From SZUA-36 sp963749115 (GTDB lineage: Bacteria; Pseudomonadota; Gammaproteobacteria; Xanthomonadales; SZUA-36): a DNA stretch of 64,000 nucleotides. Within the stretch, counting starts at the first letter, position 1. Each line of letters starts with the position of its first letter. Below are positions 35,545 to 45,700 of this stretch, one piece after another. The stretch is taken from assembly GCA_963749115.1 (NCBI GenBank), contig CAVVLP010000002.1:496001-560000 (forward strand). Direction: 5' to 3'. The notes beneath the pieces were generated by a model, which worked only from the letters and a program-made list of their open reading frames with translations, ran no database searches and was not told the origin of the DNA. The position numbers were made by a program, and so were the translations under genes.

Positions 35545-36402
35545 TTACAGGTAATGGTTAAAGAAATTGATGGTTCTTTGCCACGAAAGCTTCGCAGCGG
35601 TTTCGTCATAACGTGCCTGGCTGGTGTCATTGTGGAAGCCATGACCGGTACCCGGATACATGTGCAGGCTATAAGCAACTTCATAGGTGTCCAGCGCAGT
35701 GCGAAAATCGGGGATCATCGCATTGACACGTTTATCATTTCCGGCATAGTGCATCATCAACGGAATTGAAACCTCGGCGGTTTGTTCGGTGGACAGGGCG
35801 CGACCGTAATAACACACGCTGGCATCGGTGGCAGCTTCTGCTATGGCGCATTGCAGTGCGACACCACCGCCATAGCAAAAGCCGACAGCACCGGTTTTAC
35901 CGGTGCAGTCTTCACGCGTCTTCAGATAGCCAACACCCTTGATGACATCCGCTGTAATGGTCGCGGTATCCGCTTCGCGAAACTTATCCCTCGCTGCCTC
36001 CTGGTCAACCGGCGCTCCGCCGACAAAACTGAGGCCGTCAGGTGCAACCGCGATATAGCCTTCGAGTGCGGCACGTCGGGCCACATCTTCAATATGTGCG
36101 TTCAGTCCACGGTTCTCATGTATCACAAGTACGCCCGGCAGGGCCTGTGCTGCTCCTGCCGGTTTGGCGAAGTAGGCTCTGACCGGGCCGCTGGTGCCAT
36201 CATAGGTGACATAACCCTGTTGCAGGCGGTCATCATCCGGTTTGACCTGTTGTCCCAGTGCATAGTTGGGCTCAACAAGCGCCAGCACGGCATTCGCCAT
36301 GGTGGCACCACCGGTGATGACGGCCAGTTGTTTAAGGAAGGAACGTCTTGGCATATCGCCATGTATGTAGTCGTTATATAACTCGGTAACTTTGGGATCC
36401 AT
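35545..36402 (-). CDS. Dienelactone hydrolase family protein, Tat-type signal
   Basis: An alpha/beta hydrolase of 285 residues from ATG 36402, preceded by GCGAGG at good spacing; a longer frame to 36462 lacks this. It has an N-terminal helix, then PRRSFLKQLAVITGGATMAN, a twin-arginine-like signal, so the mature enzyme is likely periplasmic. The catalytic Cys is in GAVGFCYGGGVALQ and the His in GTGHGFHND; the Asp of the triad is expected in the HYAGNDKRV segment. Role may be hydrolysis of lactones or esters. It precedes the PhyH dioxygenase gene. Confidence 0.88.
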   Translation of the reverse strand: MDPKVTELYNDYIHGDMPRRSFLKQLAVITGGATMANAVLALVEPNYALGQQVKPDDDRLQQGYVTYDGTSGPVRAYFAKPAGAAQALPGVLVIHENRGLNAHIEDVARRAALEGYIAVAPDGLSFVGGAPVDQEAARDKFREADTATITADVIKGVGYLKTREDCTGKTGAVGFCYGGGVALQCAIAEAATDASVCYYGRALSTEQTAEVSIPLMMHYAGNDKRVNAMIPDFRTALDTYEVAYSLHMYPGTGHGFHNDTSQARYDETAAKLSWQRTINFFNHYL

Positions 36403-36684
36403 GTTTTGGCCTCGCCAGGTTTTGTGTAGGTTGGTTGTAAGCTTGCTTTTAGTATATGACAAGTTGTATGTCAGGTTGCCGGTGTTGTCTATAAAGTGGT
36501 TCGAAAGCCGATTTTTCAGTCCTTTTATGACTCATAATATGGTATAAAGCTACGGTCAAAATTGCTTAAGGCGTGGTCACCGGTTTGTCCGGGTCGAAAT
36601 CACTATCCAGTCTTGATCAGCCTTGGGAATATAACGCCGGGATGTCATGGTTCCGGTAAAAAAACCAGCACAAAGGGCATTTCA

Positions 36685-39018
36685 ATGAACTCAAAAAATC
36701 CTCAAATTAAATCTAGAAAAAAACTTTATCTATCTGTTTTAGCAGGACTTGTATCTCTTTCCGGCACCAGTCTGATTTATGCGCAAGATGATGAGGCATA
36801 CTCAGATAACATACTGGAAGAAGTGATCGTAACAGCCACCAAGCGTGCGGAGAGCATACAGGACGTTCCTTTGTCCATCGCGACGCTGTCCGGCGACGAT
36901 TTGCAGACCATGTTCTCCGGTGGTGAGGATGTGCTGGCCCTGTCGGGCCGTGTACCGGGTCTGTATGCAGAGTCATCTAATGGCCGTTCTGCACCGCGTT
37001 TTTATATCCGTGGATTGGGTAATATCGATTTTGATCTCGCAGCATCACAGCCGGTATCCGTCATCATGGATGAAGTGGTAATGGAAAATGTGGTACTCAA
37101 GAGCTTCCCGATTTTTGATATGGAGCAGGTTGAAGTTATCCGTGGACCACAGGGCACACTGTTTGGCAGAAATACAACAGCAGGTATTGTCAAATTCAAC
37201 AGTCGCCGCCCTGAACATGAAACCAGTGGTTATGCTTATGGTTCACTGGGTACCTATATGACGGGCAATGTTGAAGCCGCCGTTGGTGGCAGCCTGGTGC
37301 CGGATGTATTGTCAGGCCGGATGTCGATGGTATACAGAACCCGTGATAACTGGATAGACAATAACAATGGCTTCACCAAGGTAAAAAACGCCATGGGTGA
37401 ATACTCGGAAATCGCCGGTCGTGTGCAGTTATTGTGGACACCCAGCGAAAACTTCTCAGCACTTTTTCTCGCCCAGGCGCGTGATCTTGAAGGAACTTCA
37501 TCAATATTCCGGGCCAATGTATTTGATACCGGCAGCAATAAGCTGAACCAGAATTACGACCGTAACACCGTGTATTACGATGGTGGCGATAATAACCCGC
37601 AGGAATATGACGCATCCGGTTATACCTTGAATCTGGAGTGGGATCTTTCCAGTACAACGCTGACATCCATCACTTCATATCAGCAAGGTGATGGTTTCAG
37701 TCGTGGTGACATTGACGGTGGTGTTGTTGATTTCAGCGGACAGGCATCGATTCCATCCGGGATCACCTTTGATCCGGCAGCGCCTGTTTTCGGTGCTCCA
37801 ACCTTGACTTTCCCGGGCACAATTACGGTACCGTCGGTGACCCAGGATGGTGCAGATACCGATCAGTTCACCCAGGAACTTCGTCTCGCGAGTGACACCG
37901 ATGGGGCATTCAGCTGGCAGGCTGGGTTTTTCTATTTCAATAGTTCACTTAAGGTTGAAACAGATTCTTTTGCTTCCTTTGGTTTTGGTGGTCCACCGCA
38001 AAATACGATTGTCAAACACACCAATGATGCCTGGGCCATATTTGGTCAGGGTGCCTATGATATAAACGATCAATTCACCCTTAGCGCCGGTCTGCGCTAT
38101 ACCGATGACAAGCGGGATTACAGGGTATTACAGTATGGTCAACTCTGGCTTGATCTGGGTATTCCGCCGGTGGACAAGATCGACGTTTCTGCCGATAAAG
38201 TCAGCTGGGATGTGACCGCTGATTACGCGATCAATGACAGTTCCAATATTTACGGCAGGATAGCATCCGGTTTCAGGGCGCAATCCATCCAGGGGCGTGA
38301 CGTTGCATTTCTTGAGTTCCCGACGGTTGCTGATCCGGAAACGATCATGTCATATGAAATCGGTTACAAGGCAGACCTGCTGGAAGACCGCTTACGTTTA
38401 AATACCAGTGTTTTCTATTACAACGTTGATGACATGCAGTTATCCATTATCGGTGGAGCCTCGAATAGCAACCAGGTGATTAACGCCGATAAAGGTACGG
38501 CGTCAGGTTGGGAGATCGATCTTCAATGGCTGGTAACTGAAAATGTTATGGCAACCTTTGGTTATGCTTATAACAATACCGAGATCAAGGATGATGGCCT
38601 GAGCGTGGTTCCATGTGGTTCTACACTTTGTGAGGCATGGCAGCGCAGGGATGAAAACGGCCAGGTCTCCATCGACGGCAACCCGTTCCCAAGGACACCG
38701 AAAACCAACTATACCTTCACGCTCCGCTATGGCACGCCGGTGGGTGAGGATGGTGAACTTTTCATCTTTACCGATTGGGTTTATTACGGAAAGATCCAGA
38801 TGGCTCTGTATTACACACCTGAGTTTCAAACCGCTGCCCAGTATGAAGGTGGTCTGAGGGTCGGTTACAGAAATACGAGGAACAATTGGGAACTGGCTGT
38901 GTTTGGTCGCAATATAACCGATGAACACAATGTTAAGGGATTCGTTGACTTCAGTAACAATACCGGCTTCGTCAATGAGCCGGCCATCTGGGGTATCGAG
39001 GGAACCTATAACTTCTAG
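36685..39018 (+). CDS. TonB-dependent receptor
   Basis: A 777-residue outer-membrane receptor for energised uptake. Start at ATG 36685 with AAGGG 8 nt upstream; the frame extends further up but without a ribosome site. A signal peptide ends near IYAQDDEA, then a TonB box region EEVIVTATKR, plug domain (SIQDVPLSIATLSGDDL, PRFYIRGLGN, VEVIRGPQGTLFGRNT) and a 22-strand barrel ending in WGIEGTYNF with terminal Phe. The plug resembles receptors of unknown organic ligands common in marine bacteria, not a classic siderophore group. It is divergent from the dienelactone-hydrolase operon. Confidence 0.93.
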   Translation: MNSKNPQIKSRKKLYLSVLAGLVSLSGTSLIYAQDDEAYSDNILEEVIVTATKRAESIQDVPLSIATLSGDDLQTMFSGGEDVLALSGRVPGLYAESSNGRSAPRFYIRGLGNIDFDLAASQPVSVIMDEVVMENVVLKSFPIFDMEQVEVIRGPQGTLFGRNTTAGIVKFNSRRPEHETSGYAYGSLGTYMTGNVEAAVGGSLVPDVLSGRMSMVYRTRDNWIDNNNGFTKVKNAMGEYSEIAGRVQLLWTPSENFSALFLAQARDLEGTSSIFRANVFDTGSNKLNQNYDRNTVYYDGGDNNPQEYDASGYTLNLEWDLSSTTLTSITSYQQGDGFSRGDIDGGVVDFSGQASIPSGITFDPAAPVFGAPTLTFPGTITVPSVTQDGADTDQFTQELRLASDTDGAFSWQAGFFYFNSSLKVETDSFASFGFGGPPQNTIVKHTNDAWAIFGQGAYDINDQFTLSAGLRYTDDKRDYRVLQYGQLWLDLGIPPVDKIDVSADKVSWDVTADYAINDSSNIYGRIASGFRAQSIQGRDVAFLEFPTVADPETIMSYEIGYKADLLEDRLRLNTSVFYYNVDDMQLSIIGGASNSNQVINADKGTASGWEIDLQWLVTENVMATFGYAYNNTEIKDDGLSVVPCGSTLCEAWQRRDENGQVSIDGNPFPRTPKTNYTFTLRYGTPVGEDGELFIFTDWVYYGKIQMALYYTPEFQTAAQYEGGLRVGYRNTRNNWELAVFGRNITDEHNVKGFVDFSNNTGFVNEPAIWGIEGTYNF

Positions 39019-39061
39019 AGTTCAGTCCTCAGCAAATCCGCTCAATTTACAGAGCAACTCA

Positions 39062-39089
39062 AAAGCCCGGCCACGCGCCGGGCTTTTTT
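39062..39089 (+). terminator. Rho-independent terminator after the TonB receptor gene
   Basis: AAAGCCCGG / CCGGGCTTT stem with loop CCACGCG and six T residues. It also faces the end of the leftward ABC permease gene. Confidence 0.92.
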
Positions 39090-39100
39090 GATTTAGCAGA

Positions 39101-41587
39101 TTAGACACCCCTCAATACATTCAGAGGTGAATGGGTGACCACCCGCCAGGTTGCCATCAATCCGCTGCTACCGACAAAAAGCATGCCCAGGAGCGGTCCC
39201 GTTAGCCAGAGTACGGGACTGAACTGGTACTGAAGATCATAGACATTGACCGCCAGGTACCAGGCGGCAAGACTTGCACCGCTTGATGCAAGCAGCCCCG
39301 CGAGCAGACCGATGGCGAGGAACTCAACCAGCACACCGGCCAGGACCCTACCACGGGTGGCTCCCAGTGTGCGCAGGATCGCACTTTCAAAACTGCGTTC
39401 ATCCAGGCTGGATTGAACGGCGGCCCACAATACGGCCAGGCCTGCAAACAGGGTAAATAGAAATACCGCCTGTACAGCCAGCGAGGCCTTGTCCATCACG
39501 TCACGCACCTGTGCCAGTGATGCTTCAAGGTCTATGACGGTCACACTCGGAAACTGCCGCATCAGTTCCAGAATCTTGTTGTCATCTTCATCGTTCACAT
39601 ACAGCGCGGTGATGTAGGTGGCAGGGTAGCCCGTTAATGTCGAGCTTGAGAAGAACATGAAAAAGTTGGGTTGAAATGTATCCCATTCAACGCTCCGGAA
39701 ACTTGTCACCGTGGCGGTGACCGGTTCACCGGCAATATCAAACTCCAGCTTGTCACCCAGCTTGACACCCAGTTCACGCCCGAAATTCACTTCTACCGAT
39801 ACCTCGTGCCTGTCAGTTCCGGGTTGCCACCATTGGCCTTCTATCAATTGGTTACCGGTTTGAATGTTGTCACCGAAACTCAGGTTGGATTCCCGTTTGG
39901 CCCAGCGCTCACCCCGGGGGTCTTCAAAGGTGATCTGGCTGACATCCTGACCGTTGATGGTCGTCATACGGGCCCTTACCAGGGGTGCAAATTCCGGTAC
40001 ATCCATATTCTTTGAGGCGAGGAACTGCTGCATTTCTGGAACTTCATGGGGCTGAATATTGATCATGAACTGGTTCGGGGCATCACTTGGTAAACTGTCC
40101 CGCCAGGTTTCCATCAGGTCATTTCTGACCAGGGTTAACAGCATCAGTACCATCAGGCCGAGACCAAAAGCGACCACCTGTACAACACTCTCACGGCCAC
40201 GCCGGTTCAGGTTGGCGAGCCCATATCGCCAGGAGACTCCGGCAACACCGCGAAAGCGACCGGTGGCTTTGACCAGTAACCAGCCTGCGAAACCCAGCAC
40301 AGCAAAGGTGCCGGCGGTCCCGCCGGCAATCGCCAATACCAATGCCATATCACGCACCATCCATTGTAAAAGTGCCAGCACGGCGAAAGCACCCGCAAGG
40401 TAACTGATGCCGTAACGCAGTGGTGGTGGTTCGACATCGTGCCGTAACACCCGCAACACCGGTGTTTTACCCATCTGGATCAGATCAGGTAATGCAAAAC
40501 CAACCAGGATGAACAGGGCGGTCACCAGGCCGAGAACGACTGGTGAGGGCCCGGCTGCCGGCAACTCCTGGGCGATCAGGTCACTGGCAACCCAGGCCAG
40601 GCCCTGTTGCGCCACAAACCCCAATACGATACCTGCGGCGGCACCCAGCAGGGTCAGCATGAACAACTGGAGCAGGTTTAAGCGCAGGATAAATGCCTGT
40701 TGTGAGCCGAGACACTTGAGCAGGGCAATACGGTCACGGTGACGGATGGCGTAACGTCGCGCAGCCATTGCGACCGCCACGGCGGACAATAAAACACTGA
40801 CCAGTGAAGCAAGGTTTAGAAAGCGGCCGGACCGGTCCACTGCCGAGCGCATTTGCGGATCGCTGTCTGCAATATCGCGTAATTGTTCACCGGCGGTTAA
40901 CAACTCTTCCAGTTTCGGTTTAAACGCGGCGATGTCTTTACGGGGTCCGGCGAAAAGGTTGCGGTAACTCACACGGCTGCCCGGCTGAACCAGTTCGGTA
41001 CGTTCGAGATCAGCCATGTTAATCAGCAGGGTCGGGGCAAGATCTACAAACCGCCAACCCTGGTCCGGTCTGAAATCAAGTACTTTTGTAACCTGGAAAC
41101 TGGCCTTTCCAACCGTGATCACCGAGCCGGTATCGGCACCGAGCCTGGCCAGTAAACGGGTGCTTGCCCAGGCTTCGCCCTGTGCTGGAATGTCATCGGT
41201 TTCACCCGATTCCGATAACAGCCTCGGTGCAGTCTTGAGTCGACCCCTCAAGGGGTAACCGTCAGTGACTGCGCTAATGGCGGAAAGCGTACTGCGATCA
41301 TCTTCGAAAACGACACTGGGCATGATTAGCATCGATGCCGTTCGTAAACCTGCCTGCTCGGCCATTTCGATATACCGTTCGGGCAGTGGCTGACTGGAAC
41401 CCAGACGCAGATCGGCTGCCAGTGATTCGGCAGCACGTAACTCCACCGCATGGCCGACACGGTCGGTAAGAAATGCAACGGCGGTCAACGAGGTTACCGC
41501 GATCACGAGCGCAATACCCAGGACGGTTAACTCACCGGACTTCCAGTCCCGTAACAATAACCGCCAGGCCAGTGTCAGCGCTTTCAA
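39101..41587 (-). CDS. ybbP: FtsX-type ABC transporter permease (YbbP-like)
   Basis: An 828-residue membrane protein with about 10 helices and two FtsX domains separated by large periplasmic parts. The N-terminal AWRLLLRDWKSGELTVL and the C-terminal SFESAILRTLGATRGRVL coupling helix are family features. It pairs with the YbbA-like ATPase gene, whose stop overlaps its start by 4 nt. The family is thought to move hydrophobic or lipid-linked substrates, and a lipase/thioesterase gene lies divergently beside it, as in E. coli. Substrate not known. Confidence 0.88.
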   Translation of the reverse strand: MKALTLAWRLLLRDWKSGELTVLGIALVIAVTSLTAVAFLTDRVGHAVELRAAESLAADLRLGSSQPLPERYIEMAEQAGLRTASMLIMPSVVFEDDRSTLSAISAVTDGYPLRGRLKTAPRLLSESGETDDIPAQGEAWASTRLLARLGADTGSVITVGKASFQVTKVLDFRPDQGWRFVDLAPTLLINMADLERTELVQPGSRVSYRNLFAGPRKDIAAFKPKLEELLTAGEQLRDIADSDPQMRSAVDRSGRFLNLASLVSVLLSAVAVAMAARRYAIRHRDRIALLKCLGSQQAFILRLNLLQLFMLTLLGAAAGIVLGFVAQQGLAWVASDLIAQELPAAGPSPVVLGLVTALFILVGFALPDLIQMGKTPVLRVLRHDVEPPPLRYGISYLAGAFAVLALLQWMVRDMALVLAIAGGTAGTFAVLGFAGWLLVKATGRFRGVAGVSWRYGLANLNRRGRESVVQVVAFGLGLMVLMLLTLVRNDLMETWRDSLPSDAPNQFMINIQPHEVPEMQQFLASKNMDVPEFAPLVRARMTTINGQDVSQITFEDPRGERWAKRESNLSFGDNIQTGNQLIEGQWWQPGTDRHEVSVEVNFGRELGVKLGDKLEFDIAGEPVTATVTSFRSVEWDTFQPNFFMFFSSSTLTGYPATYITALYVNDEDDNKILELMRQFPSVTVIDLEASLAQVRDVMDKASLAVQAVFLFTLFAGLAVLWAAVQSSLDERSFESAILRTLGATRGRVLAGVLVEFLAIGLLAGLLASSGASLAAWYLAVNVYDLQYQFSPVLWLTGPLLGMLFVGSSGLMATWRVVTHSPLNVLRGV

Positions 41588-42306
41588 ACCTCCGGCTCCG
41601 CGTTCACAGGCTCTTGCAATTTAATGTGGCCCGCCTCCATCTGTATGATCCGGTCACAACGTTTGGCGAGTACCAGGTCATGACTGACCAGTACCAGGGT
41701 GGTGCCGTATTCCTTGTTCATTCGAAACAGGATGTCGATTACCGTTTCACCGGTTTGCTGGTCGAGATTACCCGTGGGTTCGTCAGCGAACAGCACCGTT
41801 GGTTGAACGACGTAGGCACGGGCGATGGCAACCCGTTGCTTTTCACCACCCGATAACTGCCGCGGGTAGTGACCGGAACGTTCACCCAGGCCCACGTTCC
41901 CCAGGGCCGTTTGCGCTGCTTCCATGGGTTTGTCATGGCTGGCCAGTTCCAGCGGTAACATGACATTTTCAAGCGCGGTCAATGAAGGAATCAGGTGAAA
42001 AGACTGGAATACAAAGCCGACTTCATCGGCACGTAAGGCCGCACGGCCGTCTTCATCCAGTGCAGTCAGTTCGTTACCGGCCAGCCAGACCTTGCCGGAT
42101 GTGGGCAGATCAAGCCCGGCCAGCAAGCCCAGCAAGGTGGATTTACCTGCACCGGAGGCACCGATGATGGCAATACGTTCACCGTGACTGACTTGCAGGC
42201 TGACCTGGTCTAGTATGGTCAGCATACCCTCGGGGCTGGTGACGATTTTGCTAAGATTATCTGCTTCGAGGGCAAATGTTTCGTGTTTAGATATTGGAGT
42301 ATTCAT
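41584..42306 (-). CDS. ybbA: ABC transporter ATP-binding protein (YbbA-like)
   Basis: A 240-residue ATPase of the LolD/MacB-like class. Walker A is GASGAGKST, the Q-loop is VFQSFHLIPSLTALEN, the signature is LSGGEKQRVAIARA and Walker B is TVLFADEPTGNLD, followed by the H-loop in LVSHD. It couples to the downstream permease by ATGA overlap. Its ATG and that of the divergent tesA share two bases, so each gene's promoter must lie inside the other. Confidence 0.92.
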   Translation of the reverse strand: MNTPISKHETFALEADNLSKIVTSPEGMLTILDQVSLQVSHGERIAIIGASGAGKSTLLGLLAGLDLPTSGKVWLAGNELTALDEDGRAALRADEVGFVFQSFHLIPSLTALENVMLPLELASHDKPMEAAQTALGNVGLGERSGHYPRQLSGGEKQRVAIARAYVVQPTVLFADEPTGNLDQQTGETVIDILFRMNKEYGTTLVLVSHDLVLAKRCDRIIQMEAGHIKLQEPVNAEPEV

Positions 42307-42926
42307 GAGAGTTATTTTATCGCTTCTGTTATTGATTTTTGGGTTAATTCCCGCTGGTCATATCAGCAAAGGAACCGCCTGTATTACTCATCCTGGGTGA
42401 CAGCCTGAGCGCCGGTTATGGCATGGATCGCGAACAATCCTGGGTGAATCTACTGGACATCCGTCTTCAGGAATATGGTTATTCCTACCGAATTCTCAAC
42501 TCCAGTATCAGCGGTGATACTACACAGGGTGGTCTTGCACGTCTGCCACGCCTGCTTGATCGTTACAAACCCGAAATCGTCATTATTGAACTTGGAGCAA
42601 ATGACGGTCTGCGTGGCATCAATCCTGACATTACCCGTGAAAACATGACAAGCATGATTCAGCAAAGCCAGCGTATTGGTGCCCGGGTGTTGCTTGCCGG
42701 GATCAAGTTGCCACCGAATTATGGCACTGCCTACCTCGAAAAGTTCGAATCCATGTATGCTGATCTTGCCAATGAATTCGACACATTGCTTGTGCCATTC
42801 TTCATGGAGGGGGTCGCTATGCGGCCAGATTTGTTACAGGCGGACAATATTCACCCCAATGAAAAGGGCCAGCCGGTATTGTTGGAGAACGTCTGGACGA
42901 TACTCGAACCGGTTTTGTCCCGTTAG
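42305..42926 (+). CDS. tesA: SGNH-family arylesterase/thioesterase TesA (frameshifted)
   Basis: Periplasmic lipase/lysophospholipase of about 206 residues. ATG 42305 with GGAG 6 nt upstream opens a signal peptide (VILSLLLLIFGLIPAG) but stops at 42400. The enzyme continues in the next frame from EPPVLLILGDSLSAGYGM, so one base is missing near 42368. Block I Ser (GDSLSAGYG), block II Gly (SGDTTQGG), block III Asn (GANDG) and block V Asp-x-x-His (DNIHPN) are all present. The divergent position next to ybbA matches E. coli. Confidence 0.88.
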
Positions 42927-43060
42927 TCTGGCCGGTTTAGACTCAGCAAACAGCGACAGACACTTTTTAAGATGTGCTCGACCTGTATGGAATAAGTACT
43001 GACTTCCGAATGGTCCGGAGTTTGGGTATGATGCGTGCAACGAAGAACCAGGAGAGATCA

Positions 43061-43879
43061 GTGAAATCCATTTTTTTGAGTTTGGTAGCAATAATGCTCA
43101 CTTCAACTGCCGTTGCCGGCAATTTAAGCTTTGCCGAGCGTGTGGCATTGGGTGCGCAGGGCGAGCATCGTTCTGAGGCCAATAAGGCACGTGATCAATA
43201 TCGTCATCCGGTCGAAACCCTCGAGTTCTTTGGTATCAAAGACGGTGACACGGTTATGGAAATCTGGCCGGGTGGTGGCTGGTATACCGAGATTCTGGCA
43301 CCGGCCATGCGTGATCATGGCACATTGATTGTTGCCACCTGGGATCCAAAAGTCGAAGGGCAACCGGCTTACCGTTACGAACTGCCAAAGAAGATGGAAG
43401 AAACTTTCGCAAAACATCCGGAAGTTTATGACCAGGTTACATTTGAATATTTCTCGCCGCCGGAATCACCATCACTGGGTGAAGCCGATTCACTGGATGC
43501 CATTGTTACCTTCCGCAATACCCATGGCTGGATAAGCGCCGGTCAGGCACAAGATATTTTTAACGAGTTTGCCCGGGTGTTAAAACCAGGCGGGATTCTG
43601 GGTGTGGTGCAGCACCGGGCAGAGGAAGGTTCTGACCCGAAGGTTACCGCAAAGCAGGGTTATGTATCCGAGGCAGCAGTCAAGGAACTGGCGGCCAATG
43701 CCGGCTTTGAATTTGTTGAGGGATCTGAAATTAATGCCAATCCCAAAGACACAAGGGATCACTCAAAAGGCGTCTGGACTTTGCCTCCAAGCTATTCATT
43801 GGGTGATCAGGACAAAGAGAAATATGCCGCTATCGGTGAGAGTGACCGTATGACGCTGCGGTTCAGGAAAACCCGCTAG
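43061..43879 (+). CDS. Exported class I SAM-methyltransferase-like protein (COG4798 type)
   Basis: About 272 residues from GTG 43061, chosen because AGGAG lies 7 nt upstream and a signal peptide starts there (KSIFLSLVAIMLTSTAVAG). The body has a methyltransferase fold: motif I MEIWPGGGWYTEIL, acidic D-P-K after strand 2, and a LDAIVTFRNTHGW motif in place of the usual D/N-P-P-Y. Family members carry the same odd signal. Since SAM is not expected in the periplasm, the true activity is unclear. It precedes the acyltransferase gene by 11 nt and may be cotranscribed. Confidence 0.8.
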   Translation: MKSIFLSLVAIMLTSTAVAGNLSFAERVALGAQGEHRSEANKARDQYRHPVETLEFFGIKDGDTVMEIWPGGGWYTEILAPAMRDHGTLIVATWDPKVEGQPAYRYELPKKMEETFAKHPEVYDQVTFEYFSPPESPSLGEADSLDAIVTFRNTHGWISAGQAQDIFNEFARVLKPGGILGVVQHRAEEGSDPKVTAKQGYVSEAAVKELAANAGFEFVEGSEINANPKDTRDHSKGVWTLPPSYSLGDQDKEKYAAIGESDRMTLRFRKTR

Positions 43880-43890
43880 AAACCAGTGGC

Positions 43891-44853
43891 ATGTTGACGA
43901 AGCTGCGTTATGGACTGCAGGGTGCAATCGTAATACTGATTGTCTCTGTCAGTACCATTGTTTTAACGATGATCATTTTTATACTGTCGATTTTTAAATT
44001 GATGGCACCAAAGGGTCGGGCGAGGGATGCCATGACCCACTGGTTGTCCTCGCTCGGTGAATTGTGGGTTTCGATCAATAAGGCGGCAGTGTGGTTTTAT
44101 CCTATGGAATGGGATGTCCATATGCCCGAGGGTATCAATCATAAGGGTCACTACCTGGTTTTTTGTAATCACCAGTCAGGTGTGGATATCCTGGCTTTAC
44201 AACACGTTTTGAACCGTCGGGCACCTTTTGGACGGTACCTGCTAAAACATCAATTGATCTGGGTGCCGGTTCTGGGTGTCGCATGGTGGGCGCTGGACAT
44301 GGCATTTTTGCGCCGTTACAGCAGACAGGAACTTATCAGGAATCCATCCTTGCGTGGTAAGGATCTGGAAAATGCTGCGCGTGCCTGTGAAAAACTAAAA
44401 CACATTCCGGTCGCCATGATGACATTTCCCGAGGGGACGCGTTTTTCCGAGGCCAAAAGAGATGCGCAAAACTCACCCTACAAACACCTGTTGAGACCAC
44501 GCTATGGTGGCATCGGGCAGGTTTTATACTCGTTTGATGATGCCCTGGATTGTTTGATTGATGTCACGATTGTGTACCCGGATGGTACACCGTCTGTTTG
44601 GCAATACGTGTCCGGCCAGGTGCGAAAGATTTCGGTCCATATTGAATTGCGAGCGATTGACGATGAACTTCGAGGTGCCGATTTCAGGGAGGATGGGTTG
44701 GCTAAAGGTCGCCTCAAATCCTGGTTGAATGGAATTTGGGAGGAAAAAGATCGTTTTATGAGCCATACTTTTGCTAATGACCCGAATGCTGAGTGGAAAG
44801 CAAAAATATCAGAGCCAGACAACAACCCGGGTTTTGAGTCCAAAAATGAATGA
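43891..44853 (+). CDS. Lysophospholipid acyltransferase family protein (YihG/PlsC-like)
   Basis: A 320-residue membrane acyltransferase. An N-terminal hydrophobic segment (AIVILIVSVSTIVLTMIIF) is followed by the PlsC motifs: NHQSGVD (block I, catalytic His/Asp), FLRRYSRQEL (block II region), FPEGTRFS (block III) and a VTIVYPDG block IV. It likely transfers fatty acyl groups to lysophosphatidate or a related lipid. Its end overlaps the DUF2189 gene by 8 nt. Length suits the YihG subgroup. Confidence 0.88.
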   Translation: MLTKLRYGLQGAIVILIVSVSTIVLTMIIFILSIFKLMAPKGRARDAMTHWLSSLGELWVSINKAAVWFYPMEWDVHMPEGINHKGHYLVFCNHQSGVDILALQHVLNRRAPFGRYLLKHQLIWVPVLGVAWWALDMAFLRRYSRQELIRNPSLRGKDLENAARACEKLKHIPVAMMTFPEGTRFSEAKRDAQNSPYKHLLRPRYGGIGQVLYSFDDALDCLIDVTIVYPDGTPSVWQYVSGQVRKISVHIELRAIDDELRGADFREDGLAKGRLKSWLNGIWEEKDRFMSHTFANDPNAEWKAKISEPDNNPGFESKNE

Positions 44854-45649
44854 AGAAAACAAGCAGCCGAAAACCATTCCAGCCAAAACACTCATAGTGC
44901 CATGCCGGTCGCTTGATACGGGTGCTGCGTTCGGCTGGTTGCGGGCGGGTTGGATTGATTTCACCAAGGCGAAAGGCATTAGCCTTGCTTATGGTCTTTT
45001 TGTATTCCTGATCAGTATTTTTGTGGCCTTTCTGGCGTGGAAACTGGGCGGGTTTGTGCTGTTATTAAGCGCGCTTTCCGGTTTTGTTTTTGTTGCTCCC
45101 ATGCTGGCATTTGGTCTTTACTCGGTAAGCCGGCAACTGTGTGAAGGCAAGACACCTGATCTGGCGCACACCATCAAGGCAATTAAGCGACCACTGGGTA
45201 ACTCGATGGTCTTCACGCTGGTTTTGCTGGTCATTTTCCTGTTGTGGGCGAGGGCCGGCATGATGGTCCAGGTGTTTTTTCCACTGGGTGGCAAACCCGA
45301 GTGGGGCCATATCATAAGCTTTCTTCTGATCGGTTCAGCGGTGGGTTCCATTTTTGCCACTTTCAGCTTCGCGGCCAGTGTATTTTCGCTACCGATGCTG
45401 GCCAATCGTGATATTGATGTCATCACTGCCGTGATATCAAGTATCAACGGGGTATTACGTAATAAGCCCGCGATGTTTGTCTGGGCAATATTGATTTGCT
45501 CGTTGACCCTGGTCGGGTTTGTCACCGCCGGTATTGGTCTGATTTTCATCATACCCTGGCTGGCTTATGCCACCTGGCACGGTTACCGGGCTGCGCTCGA
45601 TGTATCCGAGTGGTCGAAACTACCCGAGGAAGGCCCGGAACAGGTCTGA
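44846..45649 (+). CDS. DUF2189 family membrane protein
   Basis: A 267-residue integral membrane protein starting at ATG 44846, overlapping the acyltransferase stop. After a polar N-terminus (VPCRSLDTGAAFGWLRAGW) there are about six helices, with GLYSVSRQLCEGKTPD between the second and third and SLPMLANRDIDVITAVISS further on. These match DUF2189 proteins, often found near cytochrome oxidase genes; function unknown. It converges on the ferredoxin reductase gene. Confidence 0.82.
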   Translation: MNEENKQPKTIPAKTLIVPCRSLDTGAAFGWLRAGWIDFTKAKGISLAYGLFVFLISIFVAFLAWKLGGFVLLLSALSGFVFVAPMLAFGLYSVSRQLCEGKTPDLAHTIKAIKRPLGNSMVFTLVLLVIFLLWARAGMMVQVFFPLGGKPEWGHIISFLLIGSAVGSIFATFSFAASVFSLPMLANRDIDVITAVISSINGVLRNKPAMFVWAILICSLTLVGFVTAGIGLIFIIPWLAYATWHGYRAALDVSEWSKLPEEGPEQV

Positions 45650-45700
45650 ACCGAAAGTTCATCGGATGTGACAAAGGTAAACCGCGGGTCTTTCCTCGTC

